From Pseudomonas sp. CCI4.2 (GTDB lineage: Bacteria; Pseudomonadota; Gammaproteobacteria; Pseudomonadales; Pseudomonadaceae), in NCBI RefSeq assembly GCF_034350045.1, contig NZ_CP133781.1, forward strand, positions 751,001 through 815,000: a stretch of 64,000 bases of DNA, in the 5' to 3' direction. Under the pieces are notes generated by a model. That model made no database searches, was not told the origin of the DNA, and saw only the letters and a list, made by a program, of their open reading frames with translations. Shown here one piece after another: positions 1-7,430 of the stretch (positions within the stretch are counted from its first letter, which is position 1; each line of letters starts with the position of its first letter). The position numbers and the translations under genes were made by a program.

Positions 1-1819
1 TCATTTCAGACGTTGCCGCGTAGTCATCCAGCGTGAGCTGGACCAAACGACGCGTGTTCGGGTCCATGGTGGTTTCGCGCAATTGCGGCGGGTTCATTTC
101 GCCCAGACCTTTAAAGCGTGTGACCTGAGGCTTGCCGCGCTTCTTCTCCGCCACCAGACGGTCAAGAATCCCGTCACGCTCGGCTTCGTCCAGTGCGTAA
201 TAGATTTCTTTGCCGAGGTCGATCCGGTACAGCGGCGGCATTGCCACGTAAACGTGACCGGCGTCGACCAGCGGACGGAAATGCTGAACGAACAACGCAC
301 AGAGCAAGGTGGCGATGTGCAGACCATCGGAGTCGGCGTCGGCGAGGATGCAGATTTTTCCGTAACGCAATTGGCTGATATCAGCGACGCCCGGATCGAC
401 GCCAATCGCGACGGCAATGTTATGCACTTCCTGGCTGGCCAGTACTTCGCCGCCATCGACTTCCCACGTGTTCAGAATCTTGCCGCGCAACGGCAAAATC
501 GCCTGAAACTCTTTGTCCCGCGCTTGTTTGGCCGAACCGCCCGCAGAATCACCCTCAACCAGAAACAGCTCGGAGCGCATAGGGTCCTGCCCCGCGCAAT
601 CAGCCAGTTTGCCCGGCAATGCCGGCCCTTGGGTGACGCGCTTACGCTCGACCTTCTTGCTGGCCTTCAGGCGGCGCCCGGCGTTGTTGATCGCCAGTTC
701 GGCCAGTTGCATGCCCAGCTCGGAGTTGGCGTTAAGCCACAGGCTGAACGCATCTTTGACGACACCGGAAACAAAGGCGGCAGCTTCACGGGACGACAAC
801 CGCTCTTTGGTCTGGCCGGAGAATTGCGGCTCCTGCATCTTCATCGACAGAACGAACGCAATCCGTTCCCACACGTCTTCCGGCGCAAGTTTGACGCCAC
901 GCGGCAACAGGCTACGAAACTCGCAAAATTCGCGCATCGCATCCAGCAGCCCCTGACGCAGACCGTTGACGTGGGTGCCGCCTTGCTGAGTCGGGATCAG
1001 GTTGACGTAGCTTTCTTGAACGCTGTCACCGCCCTCGGGCAACCACAGCAGCGCCCAATCGATGGCTTCTTTATTACCGGCAAAACTGCCGCAAAACGGC
1101 ACGTCCGGCAGACGCAGGAAATCGCTGACAGCGTCCTCTAGATAGGAGCGCAAGCCGTCTTCGTAATGCCACTCGATTTTCTCGCCAGTGGCTTTGTCTT
1201 CGAAACTGACCAACAGGCCCGGACATAGCACCGCTTTCGCCTTGAGCACATGCTTGAGGCGGCTGACGGAAAATTTCGGCGTATCAAAATACTTAGGGTC
1301 CGGCGCGAAATAGACGCTGGTACCGGTATTGCGCTTGCCAACGGTCCCTATTACTGCGAGTTCGCTGGCCTTGTAGCCATCGGCGAAGGTCATTTCGTAT
1401 TCGTTGCCGTCGCGCTTGACCCGCACCCGAACGTGATTCGAGAGCGCGTTGACCACCGAGATCCCTACACCGTGCAAACCGCCGGAGAACTGGTAGTTCT
1501 TGTTCGAGAACTTGCCGCCTGCGTGGAGTTTGGTGAGGATCAGCTCGACGCCCGAGACGCCTTCTTCCGGGTGAATGTCCACCGGCATGCCGCGGCCGTC
1601 ATCGGAGACTTCCAGCGAATTGTCGGCGTGGAGGATGACTTGCACTGATTTTGCGTGCCCGGCGAGGGCTTCATCGACGCTGTTGTCGATGACTTCCTGG
1701 GCAAGGTGGTTCGGCCGCGTGGTGTCGGTGTACATGCCCGGACGCTTGCGAACCGGGTCGAGGCCCGAGAGGACTTCGATGGCGTCTGCGTTATAAGAGC
1801 TAGCGCTGGGATTGGCCAT
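1..1819 (-). CDS. parE: DNA topoisomerase IV subunit B (ParE), C-terminus cut by the window edge
   Basis: ParE is the ATPase subunit of topoisomerase IV, which unlinks daughter chromosomes together with ParC. About 606 codons are visible from the ATG at 1819 and the frame is still open at base 1, so only a few dozen C-terminal residues should be missing. The N-terminal GHKL ATPase shows NSVDEALAGHA, DDGRGMPV and GGLHGVG. The Toprim part shows EGDSAGG and the acidic DADSDG metal motif. The protein begins MANPSASSYNADAIEVLSGL, typical of Pseudomonas ParE. It lies downstream of yqiA and cpdA on the same strand, as in P. aeruginosa. The spacer to yqiA is 86 bp and holds a REP palindrome. Confidence 0.97.
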   Translation of the reverse strand, partial: MANPSASSYNADAIEVLSGLDPVRKRPGMYTDTTRPNHLAQEVIDNSVDEALAGHAKSVQVILHADNSLEVSDDGRGMPVDIHPEEGVSGVELILTKLHAGGKFSNKNYQFSGGLHGVGISVVNALSNHVRVRVKRDGNEYEMTFADGYKASELAVIGTVGKRNTGTSVYFAPDPKYFDTPKFSVSRLKHVLKAKAVLCPGLLVSFEDKATGEKIEWHYEDGLRSYLEDAVSDFLRLPDVPFCGSFAGNKEAIDWALLWLPEGGDSVQESYVNLIPTQQGGTHVNGLRQGLLDAMREFCEFRSLLPRGVKLAPEDVWERIAFVLSMKMQEPQFSGQTKERLSSREAAAFVSGVVKDAFSLWLNANSELGMQLAELAINNAGRRLKASKKVERKRVTQGPALPGKLADCAGQDPMRSELFLVEGDSAGGSAKQARDKEFQAILPLRGKILNTWEVDGGEVLASQEVHNIAVAIGVDPGVADISQLRYGKICILADADSDGLHIATLLCALFVQHFRPLVDAGHVYVAMPPLYRIDLGKEIYYALDEAERDGILDRLVAEKKRGKPQVTRFKGLGEMNPPQLRETTMDPNTRRLVQLTLDDYAATSEM

Positions 1820-1880
1820 GGGGTCTCGTCGTCAGTTATTCATTAAAAGTCGGTCGCGTCATCGCGCAAAAACTGGATCT

Positions 1881-1912
1881 CCTGTAAGAGCCAACTTGTT
1901 GGCTCCTACAGG
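1881..1912. repeat. REP-type palindrome between yqiA and parE
   Basis: This is a near-perfect inverted repeat of the CTGTAGGAGCCAAC / GTTGGCTCYTACAG type that recurs through the window. On the minus strand its CTGTAG supplies the TAG stop codon of yqiA, so the last residues of that protein are set by the repeat. Confidence 0.8.
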
Positions 1913-2511
1913 TTTACGTTTACAAGCTCCGGCGCGAAGCCGGCCATTGTCAGCAACACCGGCAAGCACTCGGCGAAGCCTTGAAAGCTGTGATCACCGC
2001 CCGCCTGGATACGCAAGGCACAAGCGCGGTAAAACGTCTGGGCGTGGCGGTAGTCGAGGGTCTCGTCACCCGTTTGCAGCCACACTTGAAAACGCTGCGG
2101 ATCCTGCGGGGGCGGCACTTCCAGTTCGGCCAACGCCGTCACATGGTCGTGGGTCAGCTCCCAACTTTCGCCGCTGTACAGGTTCTGTTGAGTACCGAGG
2201 AACCCGTCGAACAACCGATGCGGATTGACCACCGGGTTGATCAGCACTGCCTTGAGACCGTGGCGCTCAGCCAAGTGAGTCGCATAGTAGCCGCCGAGTG
2301 AGCTGCCGACCAGCAGCGGCCTGCCCAGCTCGGCAATCGCGGCGTCGAGCTGAGCGATGGCCTGACGTGGATGATGATGCAGTGCAGGCACGCGTAACTG
2401 CGCGCCAAGCCCCAAGGACTGCATCAACGTCGATAACTGGCTGGCTTTTGTCGACAGCGGCGAGCTGTTCAAGCCGTGGATATACAGCAATGTTGAGGGT
2501 TCGCCAGTCAT
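1906..2511 (-). CDS. yqiA: YqiA-family alpha/beta-hydrolase (esterase)
   Basis: This 201-residue protein is a small cytosolic serine esterase of the YqiA family (UPF0227). The nucleophile elbow GSSLGG is near residue 69. An acidic residue in GDETLDY and the histidine in GGDHSFQGF complete a likely catalytic triad. The N-terminal LLYIHGLNSSP is the HG oxyanion motif of the family. The start is supported by GGGAGCGGAC directly before ATG. It sits between cpdA and parE on the same strand, the usual Pseudomonas order. The physiological substrate is not known. The stop codon lies inside a REP element. Confidence 0.93.
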   Translation of the reverse strand: MTGEPSTLLYIHGLNSSPLSTKASQLSTLMQSLGLGAQLRVPALHHHPRQAIAQLDAAIAELGRPLLVGSSLGGYYATHLAERHGLKAVLINPVVNPHRLFDGFLGTQQNLYSGESWELTHDHVTALAELEVPPPQDPQRFQVWLQTGDETLDYRHAQTFYRACALRIQAGGDHSFQGFAECLPVLLTMAGFAPELVNVNL

Positions 2512-2617
2512 GTCCGCTCCCTTGCGTTCTTGATCGAAACAAAGACGCAGAGTTTACAGGGACTAACGCCGGATAACTTGCCTTCGGACGTTTCCCGCTA
2601 AAAACGGGACATGTCGC

Positions 2618-3427
2618 TCAATAACCTTCGCCGCCGTAGTCCACCTCAAAATCCAGCCCCTCGACCCGCGAGACTCCGGTTTCAAGCCGGCCGTCGGCGT
2701 ACAGACGTAGCCAGCGATAGCCCGGCGCCGCAGTGTCGACCTTGAATTCGAGGCTGCCTGGGGCGAATTGAATACAGGTCGAAGGCGATGCCAGCAAACG
2801 CACGTTATGCCGCATCTGGTCGTATTCCTGATGCACGTGCCCCCACAGCACTGCCCGCACGTGGGGAAATTGATCAAGCACGGCAAACAGCTTCTCGGGA
2901 TTACGCAGGCCTATCGGGTCCATCCACTGGCAGCCAATGGGAACCGGATTGTGGTGCAGGCACACCAGATGATGGCGCTCCGGGGCGGCGCTCAACGAGC
3001 GGGCCAGCAATTGCAACTGAGCGTCCTGCAAAAAACCGGGTACTGAACCGGGGACGGCGGAATCCAGCAAGGTAATGCGCCAATGGCCGAGATCGGTGAT
3101 CGGCTCCAGATACTCACTGTGCCGGGCGGCTTCAGCCAACTCCGGTAGCTCGTCGTGATTACCGGGAATCCAGCGAGTGGGTGCCGAAATTTGCGCACTG
3201 ACTTGGCGAAACGCCTCGTAAGACTCAACGCTACCGTCTTGGGACAAATCACCCGTTGCTATTAGCAAATCAATAGTCGGTTGTTCGGCCAAGACACGCT
3301 CGATCACCTTACTCAGGCTGTCGCGGGTGTTCATGCCCAGCAGTTTGCCGTCCGCGTTGGCAAAGAGGTGGCTGTCGGACAGCTGGACTACTAGCACCGA
3401 CGATGCTTGATGGGATGCGCTCGGCAA
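2618..3427 (-). CDS. cpdA: 3',5'-cyclic AMP phosphodiesterase CpdA, TTG start
   Basis: CpdA hydrolyses cAMP and so limits Vfr/CRP signalling. The metallophosphoesterase signature is complete: LSDSHLF, GDLSQDG, GNHDE, LHHNP and GHVHQEYD. The reading frame is open back to an ATG at 3508, but I chose the TTG at 3427. AAGGAGA lies seven bases before it, and the resulting 269 residues (start LPSASHQASSVLVVQ) match the family length. The longer version would add 27 arginine-rich residues not expected in CpdA. yqiA lies 106 bp downstream. The usual upstream neighbours nudF and yqiB are separated from it by the type VI cassette. Confidence 0.95.
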   Translation of the reverse strand: MPSASHQASSVLVVQLSDSHLFANADGKLLGMNTRDSLSKVIERVLAEQPTIDLLIATGDLSQDGSVESYEAFRQVSAQISAPTRWIPGNHDELPELAEAARHSEYLEPITDLGHWRITLLDSAVPGSVPGFLQDAQLQLLARSLSAAPERHHLVCLHHNPVPIGCQWMDPIGLRNPEKLFAVLDQFPHVRAVLWGHVHQEYDQMRHNVRLLASPSTCIQFAPGSLEFKVDTAAPGYRWLRLYADGRLETGVSRVEGLDFEVDYGGEGY

Positions 3428-4014
3428 AGGCCGTCTCCTTGGGCGGGATTGGGCGATTATGGTCGTAAGCGCGCGGACGGGCAAACCTTGGGGTGAGGAA
3501 TGGGTCACATTGTGCGTGCGAATTCACTGTCATCGAAACCAACTCCCGCTACCGTTACTCAGCAGTAATCACTTTTTGATAACCTCTTATCCAATAATTA
3601 TTTATCCTGCAACCACCTAAACCAAGGTATACGGTGCTCATGAATGACCCCGAGCCACCAGCTTTTATTGCACGTTATGGTTTATGCCAACCCAGTTTTT
3701 GTCCCGACATCACACTATTATCAAACACCGCACAACCTATTGAATGAAAACTAATGGTGTAGGAGCTATAAGGTTTTCAGCGCCTACCATTTCCCGTCTG
3801 TCAAAGTCTCTGTGGCTTGCCAACGAAAGCGTCAATGCAGGCGACCCAGGTTTCAGGTCAACATCAGGGGCGTGACTATGGGCCTCTTCGCAGGCAAGCC
3901 TGCTCCCACCGAACCTAAGAGTGCTCGTTTGCTGCGCGACATCGAAGACGTGGCAGCCCCTACAACAGGGTTTGCGTAGCCTTCGAATTGTTTCGATGAG
4001 TCGATCTTGCGGAC
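3428..4014. other. Gene-poor stretch between cpdA and the broken immunity genes
   Basis: No convincing gene is present. The part from 3545 to 3755 is AT-rich and may hold promoters. A 35-codon frame (3640-3747, plus strand, MNDPEPPAFIARY...) has no good ribosome binding site. The part 3756-3910 is a composite repeat that recurs inverted at 20.7 kb. The part 3911-4014 is the frayed end of the type VI cassette and shows nothing recognisable. Confidence 0.5.
3756..3910 (-). repeat. Composite intergenic repeat, copy 1 (inverted relative to 20704-20877)
   Basis: Read on the minus strand, this segment runs from a GTGGGAGCAGGCTTGCCTGCG REP half through GACCTGAAACCTGGGTCGCC and GACGCTTTCGTTGGCAAGCC to a GTAGG...GCTCCTAC element. 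The same order of blocks occurs on the plus strand at 20704-20877 with only scattered differences. It is therefore a dispersed mosaic (BIME-like) repeat rather than a gene. Confidence 0.7.
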
Positions 4015-4039
4015 GGCGAGTAAGCAACCGCAAAGCTAG
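4015..4039 (-). repeat. 25-bp repeat at the 3' end of immunity module A
   Basis: The 25 bases overlap the stop codon of immunity copy 1. They match the 3' end of the intact immunity gene at 5041-5065 in 23 of 25 positions. The shared flank shows that whole toxin-tail/immunity modules, not only the coding part, were duplicated. Confidence 0.7.
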
Positions 4040-4423
4040 CCACGACCAAACTTGGCATACGCTCCAAATCCAAACATAACCAATAGCAGCCCCCAACCAG
4101 CCCACTGCATAACAATCAGTTGGCGCTTCAGATTGGCGGGGAAATTCTTAAGATCCTCGGCGCTAACCGCCCCCCCGCCGAAGAGCCATACCAGGCGTGA
4201 CCATCATTCCCATTATTAACCCAAAGACATAAAGCCGTCCCCAGAGACCTGTGTGTATGAAAAACACGCGAATCATAACTATTGAACTATTCCTCATATG
4301 ACCCAGCATCAGGTCCATTTTGGTGTAGGCGAGATACAGCGCTATGGCGATCCAAATAAAAATACCTCCAAAATTTACTAGGCCTACACAAAGGAAAATT
4401 TTGTCAGCGGTACTCACATTCAT
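4036..4423 (-). pseudogene. Type VI immunity paralogue 1, broken by +1 in a G-tract
   Basis: The first 86 codons (MNVSTADKIFLCVGLVNFGG... to ...MALRRGGG, then stop) align closely with the intact immunity protein at 5062-5448. At 4170-4176 the minus strand has seven G where the intact gene has six (5196-5201). This shifts the frame to a TAG. If one G is removed, the frame continues AVSAEDLKNFPANLKRQLIV... to a stop at 4036 with no other lesion. The corrected gene is then exactly 387 bp, the length of the intact copy. The lesion could be a recent loss, a phase-variable tract or a sequencing error. The start overlaps the preceding toxin-tail remnant by ATGA, as in the intact pair. Confidence 0.85.
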
Positions 4424-4535
4424 TTATTGACCTCGTAAATCACTTTGCCTGCCGTTTCAACGCCTTTCCAGCAGATCTGTGCTGCAAAGCCCCCTCGCCA
4501 ATAATTAAAACGCCACATACAAACGCTCCTACCCC
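4420..4535 (-). pseudogene. Displaced C-terminal tail of a LysM/glycine-zipper effector (module A)
   Basis: In one frame the minus strand reads GVGAFVCGVLIIGEGAL, matching GVGTLACGLVVVGGGSF near the end of the effector at 5445-6917. In a second frame it reads GVETAGKVIYEVNK, then stop, matching GGEKAGELIYEVRK, then stop (9 of 14 identical). The TGA overlaps the next immunity ATG, as in the intact pair. It is a frameshifted leftover of a related but different toxin end. No start or N-terminal effector region is present. Confidence 0.7.
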
Positions 4536-4597
4536 GAAAACAAGCCGCGACTGGGTTTGACGCATACTGCAAGCCCTCACACTGCTTATTTTAAATA

Positions 4598-4992
4598 CTA
4601 AACAAGATTGAGCTGGGCAACCACCCCTACACCAATCATTACTATTAAGACAACAATAGCGCAACAGTGAAACACTATTAGTCTCCATTTAATATTTGCG
4701 GGCAACCCACTGAGATCCTCCGCACTAATACTTCCTCTCTTAATATAAAAGTCGGAAAAGGTAACGAAGCCAGAAATCCCTCCAACTATTAATAGTCGCC
4801 CCCACGCCCCCACGCCCCTCCGAAACGTAGAGGCGTTAGAGCTTTGACAGCAGGGCTGTTTCTGAAGCAATCCAACAGCATATCCATTTTCGTATAGGCG
4901 ATATGTAATGCAACCCCGATACAAATCACAGCTCCACTGAAATCTATTAACCCAACAGTGAGGAATATTTTGTCAGCAGTACCCAAGCTCAT
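4598..4992 (-). pseudogene. Type VI immunity paralogue 2, broken by an 8-bp tandem duplication
   Basis: The start MSLGTADKIFLTVGLIDFSG and the later part SISAEDLSGLPANIKWRLIV both align with the intact immunity protein, but they lie in different frames. The break is a perfect 8-bp tandem duplication at 4800-4815 (GCGTGGGG twice on the minus strand). Removing one unit restores ...PLRFGGAWGRLLIVGG... and gives exactly 387 bp, the same length as the intact gene and as corrected copy 1. The sequence has diverged further from the intact copy than copy 1 has, so it may have been specific for another effector. Confidence 0.85.
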
Positions 4993-5028
4993 TCTGACCT
5001 CGTAAATCACTTCGCTTATCGCTTCAAC
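4993..5028 (-). pseudogene. Short displaced effector tail (module B)
   Basis: The 36 bases before immunity copy 2 read VEAISEVIYEVR in frame with its ATG, which matches the KAGELIYEVRK end of the effector. The terminal K and stop are missing, so the frame runs straight into MSLGTADK. This is the minimal trace of a toxin C-terminus left in front of a retained immunity gene. Confidence 0.6.
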
Positions 5029-5040
5029 GCGGTTGACGAG

Positions 5041-5065
5041 GGCGAGTAACTAACCGCAAAGCTAG
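5041..5065 (-). repeat. 25-bp repeat at the 3' end of the intact immunity gene
   Basis: This is the partner of 4015-4039 (23 of 25 identical), overlapping the TAG stop of the immunity gene. It marks the module boundary. Confidence 0.7.
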
Positions 5066-5448
5066 GCATTACCGAATTTTGCATATGCTGCCAGTGCACA
5101 CATAACCAAAAGCAGCCCCCAACCAACCCATTGCATCACAATCAGTTTGCGCTTCAGATCGGCAGGAAAATTCTTCAGATCCTCGGCGCTAACCGCCCCC
5201 CTCCGAAGAGCCATACCAGGCGTGACCATCATCCCCATTATTACCCCAAAGACATGCATCCGCCCCCAAGGACCCGCGTGTATCAAAAACCTGCGAATCA
5301 TAACTATCGGACTATTCTTCATGTGGGCCAACATCAGGTCCATTTTGGTGTAGGCGAGATACATCGCTGCGCCAATCCAAGCAAGCATGCTTGCAAAATA
5401 AACTAACCAGACACAGAGGTAAATTTTATCGGCGGTACTAATGCTCAT
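5062..5448 (-). CDS. Putative type VI immunity protein, three-helix membrane protein
   Basis: The gene is predicted to encode the cognate immunity protein of the effector directly upstream. The 128 residues hold three hydrophobic segments: about 9-32 (IYLCVWLVYFASMLAWIG...), 64-80 (MHVFGVIMGMMVTPGMAL) and 103-123. The loop ALRRGAVSAEDLKNFPADLK lies between the last two. Inner-membrane location fits protection against a pore-forming toxin. The ATG overlaps the effector stop as ATGA, so translation is probably coupled. Two frameshifted paralogues lie downstream. The role is inferred from position and topology. I do not recognise a named family. Confidence 0.75.
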   Translation of the reverse strand: MSISTADKIYLCVWLVYFASMLAWIGAAMYLAYTKMDLMLAHMKNSPIVMIRRFLIHAGPWGRMHVFGVIMGMMVTPGMALRRGAVSAEDLKNFPADLKRKLIVMQWVGWGLLLVMCALAAYAKFGNA

Positions 5449-6917
5449 TTTCTGACCTCGTAAATCAACTCGCCTGCCTTTTCACCACCCATTCCCCCGA
5501 AATACCCTCCGGCGAAAGACCCTCCCCCCACTACCACAAGACCACATGCAAGTGTTCCCACCCCAGCAGTCGGAACCCCGATAGCAAAGCAGATCGCTCC
5601 AGTTCCGACGGCGCTTAAAATTCCGCCTGCGACAAAACCGCCTGCAGCCCCGCCGATAAAACCCCCTGTCTCCGTAAACTTCACCTTCTCACACGCCTCA
5701 ACATCACCCGCCCGGCAAACATCCTGCACTTTCATATAAGAAGCCCCGCCGCTAATAGCAGTGCCCACCCAGCCACCATAATTTATGTACTTGGAGGCTT
5801 TGGACACTGCGGCTAAGTGGGTGGCGTATCCAGGGTTCATGTCGTGTGCACCGGCCCGGCCCCAGCGATGCACCAAGCTGCGGCTGGAAATGCCCAAGGC
5901 GGTTTTCAGTTTCGGGTGGTCGGGGTAGTCGATGGTATGTTTGGTCAGCGTGGTGAGGTGGGTGTCGAGTTGAGCAAACAGTTGTTTGCGTTCGGCAAAG
6001 AACTCGGGGGATCGCAGGTGCCCGTGTTGGTTGAAGGTGCGCTTGTGCAGGTCTTCAATGGCTTTCAGGATTTGTCCTACCGTGTCTATGTTGTCTTTGT
6101 AAACCGCCGCGGCCATGCTGGTCCCAATAGAGCCGTACTTGATGAAAGACTCGATTTCATCACGGTGGAGAACCATGAAGTCGGCTTCTTCCGGGCTAAG
6201 ATCCTCCAATACCTTGTTCACCACGCGTGCCGTTGCCATCAGCCGCGCTTCTTCCTCGGTGCATCGCCCATTATCGGGATCGCTGAGCACAATCATTTGC
6301 CCGGCTTTTATCTGATTCAACCCAGGGTTCAGGATCCTGAACTTGGCAATGACCCTGGAACTGGCTGAGGTGAACAATTGCGCTTCCAGTCGTTCAACCG
6401 TAGTGCTTCTGGGAACGATGTAGAACCCTGGGTCATGCAGTTCGATGGGTTCCGGCTGCAGCTCTGGAGGAAAAAGCTGGTAACGCTCATATATTGACGT
6501 CGGAACCGGCAGGTGGAGGGTGGCCAGGGTCTTTTCATTGGTCACCTTAAGGTGTTGAGCAAAGACATAACGCAGTAAGCGCTCGGGATCAGGTCGCATA
6601 GCCGGTTGGGTGAGCCGTGGCACTGGAATGCGTTTGACGCTATTGCTTACGGCACGTTGGCGATCACGCGCCAACGCCTGCGATTGACTCGCAAGGCTGC
6701 GGTACTCTTTCAATATGGCGTCGATGCCCTGCGTGGGGGTTTTACGACCGAGTTCAACGTCATCAATAATACGTTTGGCGTAATAGGACACTTCCCGAAT
6801 AAACAACACGCGCCCATGACCTTGATCAAGGTGTCGGGCGCTGACACTAAGGGCTTGTCCTTGCAGTTGACCTGCTGCTTGGTGGACATCCCAGATATCA
6901 TCACTGCTGGCGCTCAT
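5445..6917 (-). CDS. Putative Hcp-associated type VI effector: LysM-like domain plus glycine-zipper C-terminus
   Basis: This 490-residue protein lies between hcp and the immunity gene with ATGA overlaps on both sides. Residues about 164-212 (GFYIVPRSTTVERLEAQLF...LNPGLNQIKAGQMIVL) look like a LysM module, often found in peptidoglycan-interacting or adaptor regions. Residues about 220-390 are helical and charged. Residues 416-480 are a hydrophobic, glycine-rich run (GGFIGGAAGGFVAGG, GVGTLACGLVVVGGG, GGYFGGMGG), like the glycine zippers of pore-forming type VI toxins. No catalytic motif is seen, so membrane permeabilisation is the most likely activity. There is no signal peptide, as expected for cargo delivered with Hcp. 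The function is inferred. The paired membrane immunity protein supports it. Confidence 0.75.
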   Translation of the reverse strand: MSASSDDIWDVHQAAGQLQGQALSVSARHLDQGHGRVLFIREVSYYAKRIIDDVELGRKTPTQGIDAILKEYRSLASQSQALARDRQRAVSNSVKRIPVPRLTQPAMRPDPERLLRYVFAQHLKVTNEKTLATLHLPVPTSIYERYQLFPPELQPEPIELHDPGFYIVPRSTTVERLEAQLFTSASSRVIAKFRILNPGLNQIKAGQMIVLSDPDNGRCTEEEARLMATARVVNKVLEDLSPEEADFMVLHRDEIESFIKYGSIGTSMAAAVYKDNIDTVGQILKAIEDLHKRTFNQHGHLRSPEFFAERKQLFAQLDTHLTTLTKHTIDYPDHPKLKTALGISSRSLVHRWGRAGAHDMNPGYATHLAAVSKASKYINYGGWVGTAISGGASYMKVQDVCRAGDVEACEKVKFTETGGFIGGAAGGFVAGGILSAVGTGAICFAIGVPTAGVGTLACGLVVVGGGSFAGGYFGGMGGEKAGELIYEVRK

Positions 6918-7399
6918 CGTGGTTCACCCCAAAAGCCATAGCCGCTGGTGGCCGCTCTGAGGTTAGTGTAATTAATCTCACGGAAACGAAAAGCGACGTG
7001 CTCTCGCATTTCACCGTCAGATTGAAAGATCACATCAGGCATGTCCTGTGTCAGGTCGACAATGAGTCCACCCTTGATCGATATCGAATAAAACTTCTCC
7101 TGCGTACCCGAGGGCGTTGTTTGATAAAAATCAAACGTGCAGTCCAACTCTTCTCTTCGGGTCAGTGCTTGCTCTAATAAGGGAGACGATTTATCGATGT
7201 ATTTGGAGATAATAATGGGGCCGTGGGTCGAGCTATTGTTATTCTCAAAATTGGCCAGGTTTCGAGTATAAGAAAGCATCATTATTTCGTCGGTATGCGC
7301 TGACTGGTATTTGTTGCCGATCGACTCTTTACTGGAGCAGCCTGCCGAAATCAATCCTTGAGCCTTGCCGGTAATTGTTACGTATCCAGGGTTAGCCAT
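6914..7399 (-). CDS. hcp: Orphan Hcp-family type VI secretion tube protein
   Basis: Hcp hexamers stack into the inner tube of the type VI machine and carry small effectors in their lumen. The 161 residues show the family start MANPGYVTITGKAQGLISAG, then SKESIGNKYQ, PIIISKYIDKSSPLLEQAL, the FDFYQTTPSGTQEKFYSI block and a C-terminal TSGYGFWGEPR. This is the longer enterobacterial-type Hcp rather than the short P. aeruginosa Hcp1 type. No tss, vgrG or PAAR gene is in the window, so this is an auxiliary cassette that must use a machine encoded elsewhere. AAAGGAG precedes the ATG but is buried in a hairpin (7400-7430). Its stop overlaps the effector start. Confidence 0.93.
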   Translation of the reverse strand: MANPGYVTITGKAQGLISAGCSSKESIGNKYQSAHTDEIMMLSYTRNLANFENNNSSTHGPIIISKYIDKSSPLLEQALTRREELDCTFDFYQTTPSGTQEKFYSISIKGGLIVDLTQDMPDVIFQSDGEMREHVAFRFREINYTNLRAATSGYGFWGEPR

Positions 7400-7430
7400 A
7401 ACTACCTCTCCTTTTTGATGGAGGGTAGTT
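7400..7430 (-). promoter_or_regulatory. Hairpin that pairs the hcp ribosome binding site
   Basis: On the minus-strand transcript, AACUACC plus CUCC (7430-7420) pairs with GGAG plus GGUAGUU (7411-7400). That gives 11 base pairs with a single bulged A and an 8-base A-rich loop. The GGAG is the hcp Shine-Dalgarno sequence and the stem ends directly at the ATG. The geometry suggests translational control of the whole hcp-effector-immunity unit. Confidence 0.65.

Noticed and set aside
83..1141. Long plus-strand frame of 352 codons opposite parE
   Set aside because: It is the antisense shadow of parE in GC-rich DNA. The minus-strand product has all topoisomerase IV motifs and this frame has none.
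3737..4105. 122-codon minus-strand frame after the broken immunity gene
   Set aside because: It is an out-of-frame continuation of immunity paralogue 1 into the composite repeat. It has no start site or family.
4440..4688. 82-codon minus-strand frame between immunity paralogues as an independent gene
   Set aside because: Only its last part resembles the effector end and it is frameshifted before the IYEV tail. I treat it as a remnant, not a gene.
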